NCBI RefSeq assembly: GCF_024679095.1
Contig: NW_026111621.1
Location: 1,137,660 to 1,201,659, forward strand
Source of the DNA: Eriocheir sinensis
Lineage: Eukaryota > Arthropoda > Malacostraca > Decapoda > Varunidae
Length of the DNA stretch: 64,000 nt
Reading direction: 5' to 3'
The position numbers and the translations under genes are program-made. The notes beneath the pieces were generated by a model. The model was given only the letters and a program-made list of their open reading frames with translations, had not been told where the DNA came from and did not search any database. Below are positions 32,201-43,576 of the stretch, piece after piece (position 1 is the stretch's first letter; each line of letters begins with the position of its first letter).

Positions 32201-33220
32201 TAGTCTGGGTGTCTTTGATGGGGTCGCGGGATATCCCCCGACTGTTGGACAAGTGGACCCGAAGGAAAGCCCACATTTCGTCTAAGACGCTGAATCTCAT
32301 AGCAGTCATCAGTTGAGTGCTCGCACAACTCATGAACGGCACACCACTTAGAGGGCCTAGTCCTCAGTGGCGGTGGTGCACGGCCAGACGAATGACGATT
32401 TTTGACCGGAGGAGGGGGGCGGGCGACGATCTGATGGAGAATTATCTCCCCTTGATGATAAAGACTTCTTGACTCGAACACCTGAGTTACTGACATCGTT
32501 AGAGCATGTCACGCTCTCCTTGAAAGCAGTTCGGTGCTGTATGACCGTTTTTGTTGCAGTAGTCGCACACAACTGGGTGTGAGTCATCCTTCTGGATAGC
32601 GGCAATAGGTGAAGCCTTGGGGGAATTCTTTAGTTTCTTGGCAATCTTAGCCGAAAAACCAACTAGTTTATCATCAGGTTTATAATCAAGGAAAGCAGCA
32701 GCGCGACGTTCATGAGGAATGAGGTGAAGGACATAAAATGTAAATTGAAGCAATATTTGAAGTCTGTTCTTAGACAACGCGCCTTCCTCAAACCAAAAGG
32801 CTTGTTCAAGACATTCAACAGCATCTAATGAAAGGTCAAGTGCCGGAGACTGAGTTCGCCAGAAATTGAAAGAACTTTTTTTCTGCAGCAGCAGACGCTA
32901 CTGGACGGAAGGCCTATTCATTGTAGGGAGTCATGAAGCCGTGCGTGGCCAAAGGTTAGGAAAAAGTTTTCTTTGAATGTGGAATATTTATAATCAGTAA
33001 GTTTAGCACTGAAAGATGCAGCACCCATAAGGTCGAAAGCAAGGGAATCAGGAGCAATGAGTGATCTAACATGAGATCCTGTCAGCATCAGAGGTAATAG
33101 AGCTGTTAACCATGGCATCTTCGCATTGGGTTAGAAAAGCAAGTGCGGAGAAAGAACGATCCCCACCAGAAAAAAAGTTTGACAGAAGGGGTCTGGTGTA
33201 CCTGCCTTTCGAGCTCTGAA
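32200..33220 (-). pseudogene. Ty3/gypsy gag with zinc knuckles
   Basis: Minus frames include DLMGAASFSAKLTDYKYSTF (near 33010), a CCHC knuckle CDYCNKNGHTAPNC (about 32575-32530) and a second knuckle-like WCAVHELCEHSTDDC (about 32345-32300). At least three frameshifts. The 5' end is cut by an RTE insertion near 33300, so no 5' LTR is present; no 3' LTR is recognisable either. Confidence 0.75.
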
Positions 33221-33339
33221 CATGCTCTGTTCCAAATCCACATTTCAGACGTGTACTATCCGAACAGTTGATAGGCAGCTAGTATAAGATGAGGATGGTT
33301 ATCGGGCTCGTTGGGCCGAGGTTTGTTGAATACGGCAGA

Positions 33340-33956
33340 CCTCGAAAGCGGACAAATCCCTGACTGGTTTCCAGATGGCCGCTGCTGATCCACATAGACG
33401 AAACTCTACCCTTTCTTGCGGAGGTGAGAGAAGCTGTGAGGAAGTTGAAAGACGGTAAAGTATCTTAGATCTGTAATAGCACAGAATATTTTCAGCCGGG
33501 GGTGAAACGATAATCCAGGTGTTGCAGGTGGAGTTGTCTGTCGTGTGAAAGTCCGGTGCCACCCCTCCTGACTGGTAAATGGGGCTGGTTGTTCCCACCT
33601 TGAAAGGGTTAGTGTGCTGAACACACTGCTCGCTCATCTGCTACTGATGCGAATCCGACGCCACCTGCTTAAGTTTCAAAGACGTCAAGAATATGGTTTC
33701 ACGCCCGGAAAATCAACAGTTGACCAGGTCGTAGCACTTTGCATTCTTATGGACGCCGACTTGAGTTTCGACAGGGGCTACTCGCAACTTACGTCGATCT
33801 CAAAGAAGTATTTGACTGAGTGCATCGTAAGGCACTTTGGGGAAATTTTGATATGTGCCATTCCGGTTAGAATGATTGACCTATTGACTAGCATTTTCTC
33901 CGGGAGTGAGAGTATTGTCAAGTGTAGGGCAGACGTTTTCGGCTTCATGACTCTTA
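33340..33956 (+). mobile_element. RTE-like LINE copy A, 5' part (plus)
   Basis: Plus frames give LAEVREAVRKLKDG (33415), then LLAHLLLMRIRRHLLKFQRR and YGFTPGKSTVDQVVAL (33630-33740), and SGSESIVKC (33900), all typical of RTE-type RT. Frameshifts present. Interrupted at a TTAA (33955) and resumed at 35702. Confidence 0.82.
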
Positions 33957-35701
33957 ACTCAAGAAAGTCCATTGCTTTATTTATGAACTTGTCTTTTTTT
34001 CCAATTTCAATATGTGTTTGATAATACAATTTCAAGCAGATTTTACTGAGAACATTTTTCCTATACATTTTACTTTTTGCACAAAAAGGGTGACACCTAG
34101 AGGTGACGTTGGACAATGACACAACGAAGTCGTTGTCAAAAAAAACAAATTCCAGATATTTTTTTTCTTTATTTATATCAACATTTCTCCTTTCTGTATT
34201 AAGTTTAAAAATGTTTTTCAAGGGAAATATCTGCTTTTTAGCATAATTCTATTGAAATAGAAACAAACACATAACTCACATACAAAAGTATTTTATATAA
34301 TAAAATATCATTATTTCATGAAGAGTTGACAAATTGCAATGAAGATCTTCCTTTTACTAAGTACCACAGACTCTTGTTTTGTATGAGAGCATACCAACCG
34401 TGAACACGGAGAACAGCTTTACATTTCTGACACCTGACTTTGGTTCGCTCATGAAGCTCAGCACATCTGGTTTACTTGCAGGTTACCTTTGTGTGTACAC
34501 CATCATGGTCTTTCTTACCATCTAGTGTACTCTCCTCTCTACACCCCCACTACATGGATCTCTTTGACATCCACAATTTGCCGACTCCTGGCAGATCTAG
34601 ATTGTGACTAGTGTGGAGATAGTGATGAATTTCAGGGAATATGTTCCTTCTAATACTGCTTGAAATATATTCATTGTTTACATTAGGTTTTGATTCGCTA
34701 AAAATGCCAGTGTACTTAGATGCCATGTACTCTCAACAACAGAACAGAAATGAACACCTTTATTTCTTTGTGAGTTATGTTTAGTACATTAATTTTTTTT
34801 CAAAGATTTATTTATTCATTTATTTATTTATTTTTACGTCGGAGCCTATAGAACTGGTAGGCTATCTTTGGGGGCCTGGTGGTCAGCCCCAGCCCATCTT
34901 CGTGCAGGCAAGTGATTACAGCGGCGCCATCTTTTCTTGGCTCATGCTGCCCCCCGGAGCTCATTATTGAATAACTTGGACTGTTCTTCTAGAGTCCGGG
35001 TTGATGGGTAGTCTTCAGGACAACATGTGGGTAGTCTTAGGCCACTCGATGGTGACTGAAAAATCCCAGGTTGTAGCAGCGGACTCGAATCAGAGTCGTT
35101 CAGAATGTAGTGAATGCGGGGCCCGCACGCTAACTACTCAGCCAAAAGAAAACTTATTATAACTGAATTATAGACATTCAAAATATTTAACAAGTGTATC
35201 AAGTTTTTCATTACAACCTCAAGTATTGATGCAATATCATGAAGAGTCAAATTGAAACCAGAAAACATTGATCAGCACTCGGAGGAAAAAGACTGAATTG
35301 TTGAGTGTATGCCCAGTTTCACCTACAGGTGACAGTCGTGAGTTTCATTGAGATTACCTCATATGAACCAATAATAATTATGCTGTTACACCCATTAGTG
35401 TTTTCATTAGGCATTTAACTGTTGAGAAACACAGATGAAAAGTTATTTAAAATGGTTTTTATAATGCAGTAATACATTGTTTTGGCATAGGTGAAGAGGG
35501 ATGAAAAACGGGAGCACTACATGTTCTTTCACCAGCTGCCAGAGCTAACGTAAACAAAATATTATTCCCCAGAGCTGAAATACAAAAAAGGAAGTGTTAA
35601 AAAACATTATAAACAGATTATCAATGTAAAATTTTGTAAAGGGTTAGATATATGACCATTTAAAAAAGTGTCACCTGTAGGTGACATTGGGCTTTCCCGG
35701 G
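33957..35701 (-). mobile_element. piggyBac-like element inserted at TTAA in the RTE copy
   Basis: Left flank CTCTTAA and right flank TTATTAA both match the uninterrupted RTE site (CTGTTAATAC at about 37919). Ends are imperfect inverted repeats: CTCAAGAAAGTCCATTG vs (reversed right end) CCCGGGAAAGCCCAATG, 12 of 17 matching. Minus translation near 34340-34470 reads HERTKVRCQKCKAVLRVHGW, like the C-terminal Cys-rich domain of piggyBac transposases. A 14-bp-type motif TCACCTNNAGGTGA recurs near 34094 (variant), 35318 and 35672. A SINE has inserted at 34810-35144. Confidence 0.58.
34810..35144 (-). mobile_element. tRNA-derived SINE copy 4 (minus), inside the piggyBac-like element
   Basis: Poly-T/ATTT tail 34810-34834, then ACGTCGG and the shared body (TTGGCTCATGCTGCCCCCCGG, GAGTCCGGGTTGATGGGTAG, CACTCGATGGTGACTGAAAA). 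It ends at the reversed tRNA head CTACTCAGCC at 35139. The B box is mutated. Confidence 0.85.
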
Positions 35702-36590
35702 TTATTAATTGATTTAGGAGTGACGCAGGGGTGCGTCCTTCCTCTATCTCTATTCAACAGTATGCATAGACTTGGTCTTAGGCAAAGTTGCTGATCAAAG
35801 TCGTTCCGGAGCATCTGCTGGCAACACGAAGATTAATGCACCTTTTTCTTTATCCTGATGATGCACTTTTCGCGGAATCACTGGAGGGCCAGGTGATGGC
35901 TCTTGAGGTGCTGCATGAGAAAGCGAAGCCACTGGGAGTGAACGTCTCCTGGGCCAAAACTTCGGCCCAGTCGTTTGGATTCCTACTGGATTACGCAATT
36001 CAGTCTGTGAGAAAATTGAGGTCACCAAAAGTTTACCTAACCTTGGTATCGTAGCGCATAAAAATGATGGGTTTCACCAAGAAGTCACTCGTTAGAGTGG
36101 CCTGGTCCACGGTTTTATAGTCACACAGAGCGAGTAAGTGGCGTTGTTGATATCTATTCAGGGAGACAAATAAGCGAATCTTTAAATCACTTGTGTTCCC
36201 TATTTTGTGTATGGCCGTGAGACATGGACACTGGATAGAGACTCGGTGAAACATGTCAATGGTTTCTGATCAAGGGACTGCATGGTCATGGAGGATCGCT
36301 GGAATGACCGTGTCGAACCACAACGTCATGAAATTACATCGAGAGCTGTTACAAGCTTAATCCATTAACGCCAACTCGTGGCACATTTACCGGACGTCGA
36401 TCCTGCTTATACGGTTGTTTCTGTACGAGGCAACCGTGAGTGGAGGAGAACAAAGTGACGCCCACGTAACTCACGCGTGTTAACCGTTTGGGATGGAGTC
36501 GGTGGGTGAGTGAAACAACGCGCCTCCTCGCTCATGCTCCCTGTTAATTACATAGTTAGACAGGGGCTTTTATAAAAATAAAAATAAAAT
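35702..36590 (+). mobile_element. RTE-like LINE copy A, 3' part (plus)
   Basis: Resumes with GVTQGCVLPLSLFN (35716; GxxQGxxLSP block), then in other frames FLYPDDALFAE (FxDD-type catalytic box reads YPDD) and LGVNVSWAKTSAQSFG. Later SVKHVNG and WNDRV match the C-terminal block. Ends with a tail of AAAAT units near 36575-36590. Many frameshifts. Confidence 0.8.
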
Positions 36591-37745
36591 AGTCTGTTCA
36601 AACCAAGTGTTCCTCTGCGCCTAGGCAGCATTTGTAACGCCGCATCTGATTGGTTGGCCTCCCCTCACGGCTCTCGCCCTGATTGGCTGGCTTCATCTCC
36701 CGACTCTCGTGAAGGCCATAGTCACTTACACATGCTCTTGGTGTTAGATATTTTTATATTATTTACCTTAGTTCACATCGCATACAATATGGGCAATTCA
36801 AAACCCTAACTATGTTTGTCACAACTCTATAAAAGAGTATTCGTGAAGAACGGGTCCGCAATGTTTATACCAATTTTACATATAACTGATGTTTGCAACA
36901 AATATTAAGTCAGTGCTGATCTAAACCATTAAATTCCATAAAGAGGATTTTTATGAACATGGTGGTATGACCAAACTATAGATAAAACACGACGTAAGCG
37001 AAACACGGACAGATTTATAACCATGTCACGTGCTCCTTCAGAGCGGTGTGCACACTGACGGTGTTGGTGCTGGGTAGATTCGCAGTGCCCTTCCAATAGC
37101 CTATTACAACATGCATCACTCATACAGTCATAACAAACGCTTGCATACTGAGCTCAGTCCTCTAATGTTTCGTTCCTCTTTAACTTCCAGTCATTCTTTT
37201 ACTTATTAAAAACCTACTGAAACTATATGATTAAGCAAGCAAACCATTGTTTCGTACACAGCACCAGTCTGAAAGAGGACGCGACATGGCACGTTAAACC
37301 TGTCCGTGTTTCGCTTACGTCGCGTTTTATCTATAGTCTGGTTATACCACCATATGCACGAAACTCCTCTTTATGGAATCAGCACTGACTCAATATTTGC
37401 TGGACATATCAATTATAATAATGTAAAAGTGGTATAAACGTTGCGGACCCGTTCTCTCACTTATACTCATTATTAATTTCATTTTTGTGTTACCGAGTTG
37501 TGACAAACATATTTAGAGTCTACAATCACTGCTGCGTTTAATGGTGTTCAGTAAAAATGCCTATCTTATTTAAGATGAGCTATGGTAAATAATAATAATA
37601 ATAAAAAAAAATTAACACCAAGAGGATGTCTGAGGGAGCTGGAAGAGGAGGGTAGCCAATCAGGGCGAGAGTCGAGAAAGCAGGCCAGCCAATCAGGTCC
37701 GGCGTTATAAAGGCTGCCTAGGCGCCAGAGTAACATTTGATTAGA
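36591..37745. mobile_element. Fold-back (long inverted repeat) element, about 1.15 kb
   Basis: Two complementary arms of about 440-470 bp around a centre near 37165. Pairs include CGCCTAGGCAGC (36618) with GCTGCCTAGGCG (37713), TCGCCCTGATTGGCT (36687) with AGCCAATCAGGGCGA (37653), and CGTAAGCGAAACACGGA (36993) with TCCGTGTTTCGCTTACG (37303). No transposase. It separates the two RTE copies. Confidence 0.8.
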
Positions 37746-38138
37746 ACATAATATAGTAGCCAATGTTGATCTCAAGAAAGCATAACTCAGTGCTTCGTGA
37801 GGGATGCTGAAACATTAAAAGGATCCGTGGGATTCCTGCAATGACTGCTGACTTGATGACTGCCTTTTACTCTGGGACTGAGAGTGCTGTGAAGTGTGGG
37901 AGGGATTTCCAGCTTCCCTGTTAATACAGGAATGAGGCAAGGGTGCGTCCTTGCTCCATCACTTTTTAACACTTGCATGGATTGGGTATTAGGTGAAGTT
38001 GATGGTCAAAGAAGTTGCGGAGCATTTGTCGTCAAGGTCACTGATCTTGATTTTGCTAATGATGTTGTAATTCTCCCAGAATTGGTGGGAATGGCACGCA
38101 AAATGCTATATGAAGAGACGAAGCCATTGGGAGGGAAA
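37746..38138 (+). mobile_element. RTE-like LINE copy B, 5' part (plus)
   Basis: Reads (A)NVDLKKA, then in a shifted frame RIRGIPAMTADLMTAFYSGT, ESAVKCGRDF, and finally TGMRQGCVLAPSLFNTCMDW and DLDFANDVVIL, where the catalytic box reads FAND instead of FADD. Interrupted at AAA 38136-38138 by a TIR element. Confidence 0.82.
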
Positions 38139-39155
38139 TGCTGGGATCACACATCTGCGATTTCGCTCTGCGACGGTTGGCGATGTTGAAAATGCACACA
38201 ATCGTGGGAGCATCGCCATTGTCTCTGCGAGTTTGCCTCTGTTTCAACTCACAGCAACATGGCGAGGGAGGGTCGCTCGCCTATACGCACACGAGGGCGA
38301 CAGGCGAGGGGACGTCGAGGTGAATCGTGCGTGAATGCGCGCAACTGTACGCAGAGGAGCCCAATTTTAAAAGTAAAACCCGTTGCGAGGGTTCGCAACT
38401 ATACACGACTGCCCCTCGTGTAGCCGATCGACGACGCTCGACGTCGCACGCATGGTCGAGAAAACGTCGAGGACGCGTCGCTGTACGACCCATATAGACA
38501 TGTAAACCAGGCTATTATTTTGCATTTAGGAATGCTATTCAATTATTTTGTATTCATGAATACTAAGCTATCATTCAGCAGTTAGGAGTACTATTCTGTT
38601 ATTTTGCAATTTTGATCACTAAGCTATTATTTAGCAGTTAGGAGTAATATGCTATTTCTATAAATTCATGAATATTAGGCTATTATTTTGCAGGCGGGCA
38701 GGGTAGTGGCGTGTGGCAGGACAGTGTGAAGGCGAGCGTAGGGTCGCTCTTCAACGGTTTTTCACACCCTCCCGCTCTCTCGCTGCCATCTCGCTTTCCT
38801 TAGCAGCATCGCTGCCATACGCACGATGTACAAAGTCGCTCGCTTATACGGTCGCATACACCGCGACCCCTTGCGTTTGACGAGGGTATGCGAGCGCATA
38901 CTGCGATGGTCTATCACTTAACCGTGCGAATAATCGTGCGATTTGGCCAATATCGCAGACTTTCTGCGAACTTTTTGAACATTTCAAAATGTTCGCGCGA
39001 CGGGCCGGCACCCGCAAGTCGTGCGAATTTTACCGCGCGACTATTGCGACTAATCGCAGGGACGTCTCTACAATGTCGAGCGTATATGTCGATTTGGAAA
39101 ATTTTCAAAATCGCCAACCGTCGCAGAGCGAGATCGCGGATGTGTGATCCCAGCA
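38139..39155. mobile_element. TIR DNA transposon (1,017 bp) with about 55-bp inverted repeats
   Basis: Left end TGCTGGGATCACACATCTGC; right end, reversed, TGCTGGGATCACACATCCGC. The repeats agree at about 52 of 55 positions, through GCGACGGTTGGCGAT. Flanked by AAA on both sides and removal restores the RTE reading, so a 3-bp (or shorter) target duplication is likely. No transposase frame, so non-autonomous. The middle (38520-38695) has three imperfect tandem copies of an approximately 60-bp AT-rich unit (GCTATTATTT...GCAGTTAGGAGTA). Near the ends the body is rich in CG-containing steps. Confidence 0.85.
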
Positions 39156-39690
39156 AAAGTCTCCTGGGTCAAGCCCAATCTCCAGTCGTTTGGAGGCTGA
39201 GTGACACAACTCAGTCTGTTTATTCGTTTATAGAGGATAATGAAGTCACCAACAGTTTTTCATATTTTGGGAGCGTAGTGAAAATAAGTCACTGGACGGT
39301 TTGGCCTGGTCCATGGTATTATGGACTCGCTCAACACGAGCACATGGCGTTGTTGATGTCCATGCAGGCGGACAAAGGTGCAAATTCTCGAGTTACTTGT
39401 GATTCGTTTTACTGTATGGCTGTGAGACATGGACACTGAATCGTTACTTGGTCAGGCATGTCCATGCACTCGGTACTAAGTGCCTTTGCAGGTTCATAGG
39501 GTATTTCTGGAATGACTTCCTGTCTAACCATCGACAACTTCATAAAACTGAATCGAGTCCTTAGTCCGTGAACTTCAACACCGGCAATATGGATACAATG
39601 TACGCTTCCTGCATGTCGATCGTGCTAGTTATTATTGTATATAAAGAAGGCAATGTTGAATGGAGGAGATTAAAGGGACGGCCGAGTGGG
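39156..39690 (+). mobile_element. RTE-like LINE copy B, 3' part (plus)
   Basis: Continues as KVSWVKPNLQSFGG in one frame, then YGCETWTL-like sequence (CTGTATGGCTGTGAGACATGG at 39412) and GYFWNDFLSNHRQLHKT. Truncated or decayed after about 39690. Confidence 0.8.
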
Positions 39691-40708
39691 TAAGGATTTT
39701 ACTTTGCACACTTATCAGCGTATTATCAGTCAATTTATAAATTTGAAACTTTATATCTCGTAAGTTAATAAGATAGCTTCGTAGAGTAATGATGTTTTGT
39801 ATCGTGTCTTGTATTTTTTTTTCCGGAATCCCAATTGACATGTTTATAGAAGGGCCTTGTCTGCCCTTGTGAGGAATATGCATGTCATGTGTCGGGGGTC
39901 AGGACGCTAACAGCACTTTTTTGACAAGAGTCAAAGACTCTTAGTCTCACAAGTTCACTTCCACACATTGGCTCTATTCTACATTTTAAATTCAATCGCA
40001 GTTTTGCATATTTTTTTATTGTAATTACTATTTTCATACACCCTTTTTTTTTGGAACATCTACCACTCCTGAGGCCATTTTGCATATGCTTAACATCTAT
40101 AAACTCTGTGTTGTTTAGATTTTTAATACAAGCTAACAATAGTATTCCTTTCTCTGCATTTCAAGCTTCAGACAGAAAATGACCAAATAGGTTTGAAAAT
40201 CATCACTATATCAGCTGGCTGTATAGCAGTCTACAAATATTTCACCAAAATAATAACAAACAGACTTTCAGACACATTGTTTAGTAATTAGCTCACTGAA
40301 CAAGATGTATTTTAGATGGGTTCTTAACAATGGATCTGGTTTATGTTACAAATAAGATAACATAAAAAAATAAGCCTACAAAACATCTAGTTTGGCATCT
40401 ATCAGCAACGATTAACCCTCTACTTCCTCGGTGATGAATGCGATTTAACATCATCCCGGTGGGGAAAAGCTTGAGTTTTTGAAGCTATAAGGAAGTTGAA
40501 TAATGACTATACAATTTCCTATGTCTATCAGAAAAGTTCGAATATAAAATAAAGTTAAGCTGAGCGACACCGTGGCACCTGGGGTATTTTCATAAGATTT
40601 AATAATCTAATGGGGACCACAGTTCCTGTAGTAGAATTATACCGGCTAATAAAGGTGATGATGATGCTCCAGGTGTTTCCTATTTTTTTTTCCATTGTCT
40701 TATTCCAG
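39691..40708. other. Intron before exon D, no gene
   Basis: AT-rich sequence with no recognised element. The last 30 bases contain the polypyrimidine tract and TTATTCCAG acceptor of exon D. Confidence 0.55.
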
Positions 40709-40834
40709 ATGGACGTATCCGTGTACAACATGTGGGGCATGACGGAGGTTACAGGCGTCTCGACTATGTGCCTCGTAACATCGGACTACAAACAGTGTTG
40801 CATTGGGAAAATAGTACCATTTTTCGAACTTAAG
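40709..40834 (+). CDS. Acyl-CoA synthetase-like gene, exon D (YGxTE exon)
   Basis: 42 codons, phase 0 to phase 0: MDVSVYNMWGMTEVTG, then CLVTSDYKQCCIGKIVPFF and ELK. WGMTE is the A5 motif of the ANL superfamily (usually YGxTE), which contacts the adenylate; GKIVPFFELK matches the following GxVxPxxxxK strand. The acceptor TTATTCCAG ends at 40708 and the donor GTACAG starts at 40835. Trp replaces the usual Tyr of the motif. The intron before it is about 21.7 kb. A (GT)n tract 57 bp downstream hosts an LTR element. A plus-strand open frame that runs through the exon uses the same frame but continues into intron sequence. Confidence 0.88.
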
Positions 40835-40913
40835 GTACAGTTGCACACTACTTTAAAAATAAGTTATCTTTGTTACACCATCCCATAGGAGTGTGTGTGT
40901 GTGTGTGTTTGTG

Positions 40914-41322
40914 TGTTGGTGGTAGCGAGTGTTCTAAGTGCTAATCGGTTCCCGGATAGAGAAACTCAATATCCGTCATGGCTACTTTATTGGGCAAACA
41001 TCACACAGGTCATCGACATGGACCAGACACTTAAAAGAGGTGATTGTGTGTATGTGCGTTTGTATGAATGTTGTCTGTGTAGGTTAACATATAAGTGTTG
41101 GTGTATGTTTGGAACAATGTGTATGAGTGGACAACAAGAGGACATGGACGGACAGTCAAAGATAAACGAGTACAAGAATAGTTAAACATTGAAGACGCGA
41201 GACGACAGATTGGCAGACAAGTAGTGACGATGAACATATTCACAAATTGAGTCTGCTCTGCAGCGCCCATTTTCCGTCTCACTGGAGGAGAGCACGCGAC
41301 CGCTTGAGCGGTGGCTGTTACA
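40914..41322 (-). repeat. Long terminal repeat, left (3' LTR of minus-strand element)
   Basis: 409 bp, TG...CA termini, near-identical to 43577-43985. A small open frame within it (GT-rich, 96 codons) is repeated in the other LTR and is not a convincing protein. Confidence 0.88.
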
Positions 41323-41528
41323 AATACTCCCCCCCAGTGACGAGGAAGGAGGAACGAAATCTTCCTGGGTGCGGGGGCGCTGTGGCAGACGGTGTAGCGT
41401 TGCAGTGAGTAGCGTTGTACGGTGAGTTGCGCTAAGTAGAGTTGCGTTGAGGTGCGCGGTAAGTTACGCTGAGTTGAGTTGAGGTGCGCGGTAAGTTGCG
41501 CTGAGATGCATTGCGTTGAGTAGAGTTC

Positions 41529-42103
41529 AGCTACGGTGAGTCGAGCTGGGGTGAGTAGTGCAGTGACAACAGCTACGGTGAGTCGAGCTGGAGTGAGTAC
41601 TGCAGTGACGACAGCTACGGTGAGTCGAGCTGGAGTGAGTACTGCAGTGACGACAGCTAAGATGAGTCGAGCTGGAGGGAGTACTGCAGTGACAACAGCT
41701 AAGGTGAGTCGAGCTGGGGTGAGTAGTGCAGTGACAACAGCTACGGTGAGTCGAGCTGGGGTGAGTAGTGCAGTGACAACAGCTACGGTGAGTCGAGCTG
41801 GAGTGAGTACTGCAGTGACGACAGCTAAGGTGAGTCGAGCTGGAGTGAGTAGTGCAGTGACAACAGCTTCGGTAAGTCGAGCTGGGGTGAGTAGTACAGT
41901 GACAACAGCTACGGTAAGTCGGGCTGGAGTGAGTAGTGCAGTGACAACAGCTACGGAAAGTCGAGCTAGAGTGAGGAGTGCGTAGAGGACAGCTACGGTA
42001 AGTCGAGCTAGAGTGAGTAGTGCGGTGACAACAGCTACGGTATGTCGAGCTGGAGTGAGTAGTGCGGTGACAACAGCTACGGTAAGTCAAGCTGAAGTGA
42101 GTT
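41529..42103. repeat. 42-bp minisatellite, about 13-14 copies
   Basis: Unit AGCTACGGTGAGTCGAGCTG continues as G(A/G)GTGAGTA(C/G)TGCAGTGAC(A/G)AC. As 42 is a multiple of 3, it is open in both strands as a 14-residue repeat (plus VSRAGVSSAVTTAT; minus SSTHRSCCHCTTHS). Variation is mostly substitutions, not indels. A less regular GTTG-rich prelude lies at 41395-41528. Confidence 0.95.
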
Positions 42104-42289
42104 GAGTGGTTGGCTGTTTAATAGATCCTGGAAAGCTTGAATCCGCGCTCCAAAATCGCGAATCACGTAGACGGGTCCTGAGCAGAAGAGTGGTGCTCTG
42201 AAGGACGCCGCTGTTGTAGAGTAAGAGTTGCATGTCGTCGCCAGGTATGGTGAAGTCGAGCGGCATGGAGATGGGCAATAGGCACTGGC

Positions 42290-42590
42290 GTAAACGCGCC
42301 GAGGGTCACGGCAGTCCGAGAGCGTCGAGGGAACTGCGTGTGAAGGCGCTAGCTGCCAGCGTGCCAGGGGCCACAGCCGGTTGAGAAGTGAGGGGCGGTA
42401 GCATGTGCCAGGGGCCGCGGCAGTCGTGAGTGCGTCGAACGACTGCGTGGGAAGGCGCTAGATGCCAGCGAGCCGGGGGCCACAGCGGGTTGAAAAGTGA
42501 GGGGTGCTAGCATGTGCCAGGAGCCGCGGCAGTCCGTGAGAGTAGAACGAACTGCGTGTACTATAGGCGCTGGCACGTACCAGGGGCCTC
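42290..42590. repeat. About 108-bp tandem repeat, 2.6 copies
   Basis: GGCAGTC(C)G(T)GAG recurs near 42311, 42418 and 42527, each followed by the blocks GAAGGCGCTAG(C/A)TGCCAGCG and GTGAGGGG in the same order. Confidence 0.82.
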
Positions 42591-43049
42591 TGTGGCCCAT
42601 GGAGTGAACCAGTGTTCAAAAAGGCACTGTAACACAACACTGTACGCTCAGTAGGTAACACTGTGACACTAACTGTTGCTGGGGAAGTGCTGCACTGAAC
42701 TGTTGCTGGACACACTGCACTGTACACAAAGATCCACAAGTGTAGGGTAATCCAAGCGGGCGGTGGTAGATCAAGGAGGCGGTGGTTAATCCAGGGGGCA
42801 GCTAGTAATCCCAGTGGGGTGTCACACTGCGTTTGCGTGTCTCTCTGAGTCTATATGGTTTGTGGTGGCGTATGCACTGAGTCTGTGTAACACTGTGTGT
42901 CTCAGTAATGTGTCGCACTGTGTTTGAGTGTTCACTGAGTCTTGTGTGCAGTCTCAGTCGCCGTACCAGCGGGAAGGCAGGAAGGAGGAGGGGTGGGTGG
43001 GTGAGCGCCGGGAGGAGCACCATGGGGCACAGAAGATGCCTGAAGGGCG

Positions 43050-43350
43050 CACAAGGGGCCTGGAGAGGGGGTACAAGGGGTGCTTGGAGGAGGTGCTGAA
43101 GGTGCCTGGAGGAGGCGCTGAGGGTGCCTGGAGAAGGCGCTGAAGGTGCCTGGAGGAGGCGCACAGAGGGTGCCTAGAGGAGACGTACAGAGGGTGCCTG
43201 GAGGAGGCGCACAGAGGGTGCCTGGAGGGGGCACAGAGGGTGCCTGGATGGGGGGCACAGAGGGTGCCTGGGGGAGTCACAGAGGGTGCCTGGAGGAGGC
43301 GCAGAAGACGCCTGGAGGAGGGCACAGAAGGTGCCTGGGGGAGGGCGGGG
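43050..43350. repeat. 21-24-bp minisatellite, about 13 copies
   Basis: Units of the form GGGTGCCTGGAGGAGGCGCA, with varying endings (CAGA, GCTGA) and occasional point changes. G-rich on plus, with runs of three or more G. Long Pro-rich antisense translations are artefacts. Confidence 0.92.
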
Positions 43351-43576
43351 GATAACCCTGAAGGTGGCAATTACGCCCACGGCGTAATGCTTCTCCCGAC
43401 CTGAAAGGCTCAGCCTCACGAACCCCAAGTGGTTTTGAGGATTTTTGCCCCAGGAGAAGGTAGGACGAATGAATCAGATGCTTCTGACTCAGGTCCACCC
43501 TCTGGGAGTGAGTGCCCTTGAAACGCCACCGGTTATAAGCCACCTTGAACCATAGCAACACCGCAGGGTCACCAAT

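Noticed and set aside
33299..33637. 112-codon minus ORF
   Set aside because: The plus strand here encodes RTE reverse transcriptase (AEVREAVRKLKDG, LAHLLLMRIR); the minus frame is a shadow.
41527..42090. 187-codon minus ORF with SSTHRSCCHCTTH repeats and 149-codon plus ORF
   Set aside because: Both are readings of the 42-bp minisatellite, whose unit length is a multiple of three; antisense pairs with no start context or homologue.
41529..43350. Tandem repeats as a possible CRISPR array
   Set aside because: Units are contiguous with no unique spacers, the genome is eukaryotic and there are no cas genes.
42802..43428. Pro-rich ORFs (PPGTLCAPP type) on the minus strand
   Set aside because: Products of the G-rich 21-24-bp minisatellite; open in several frames at once.
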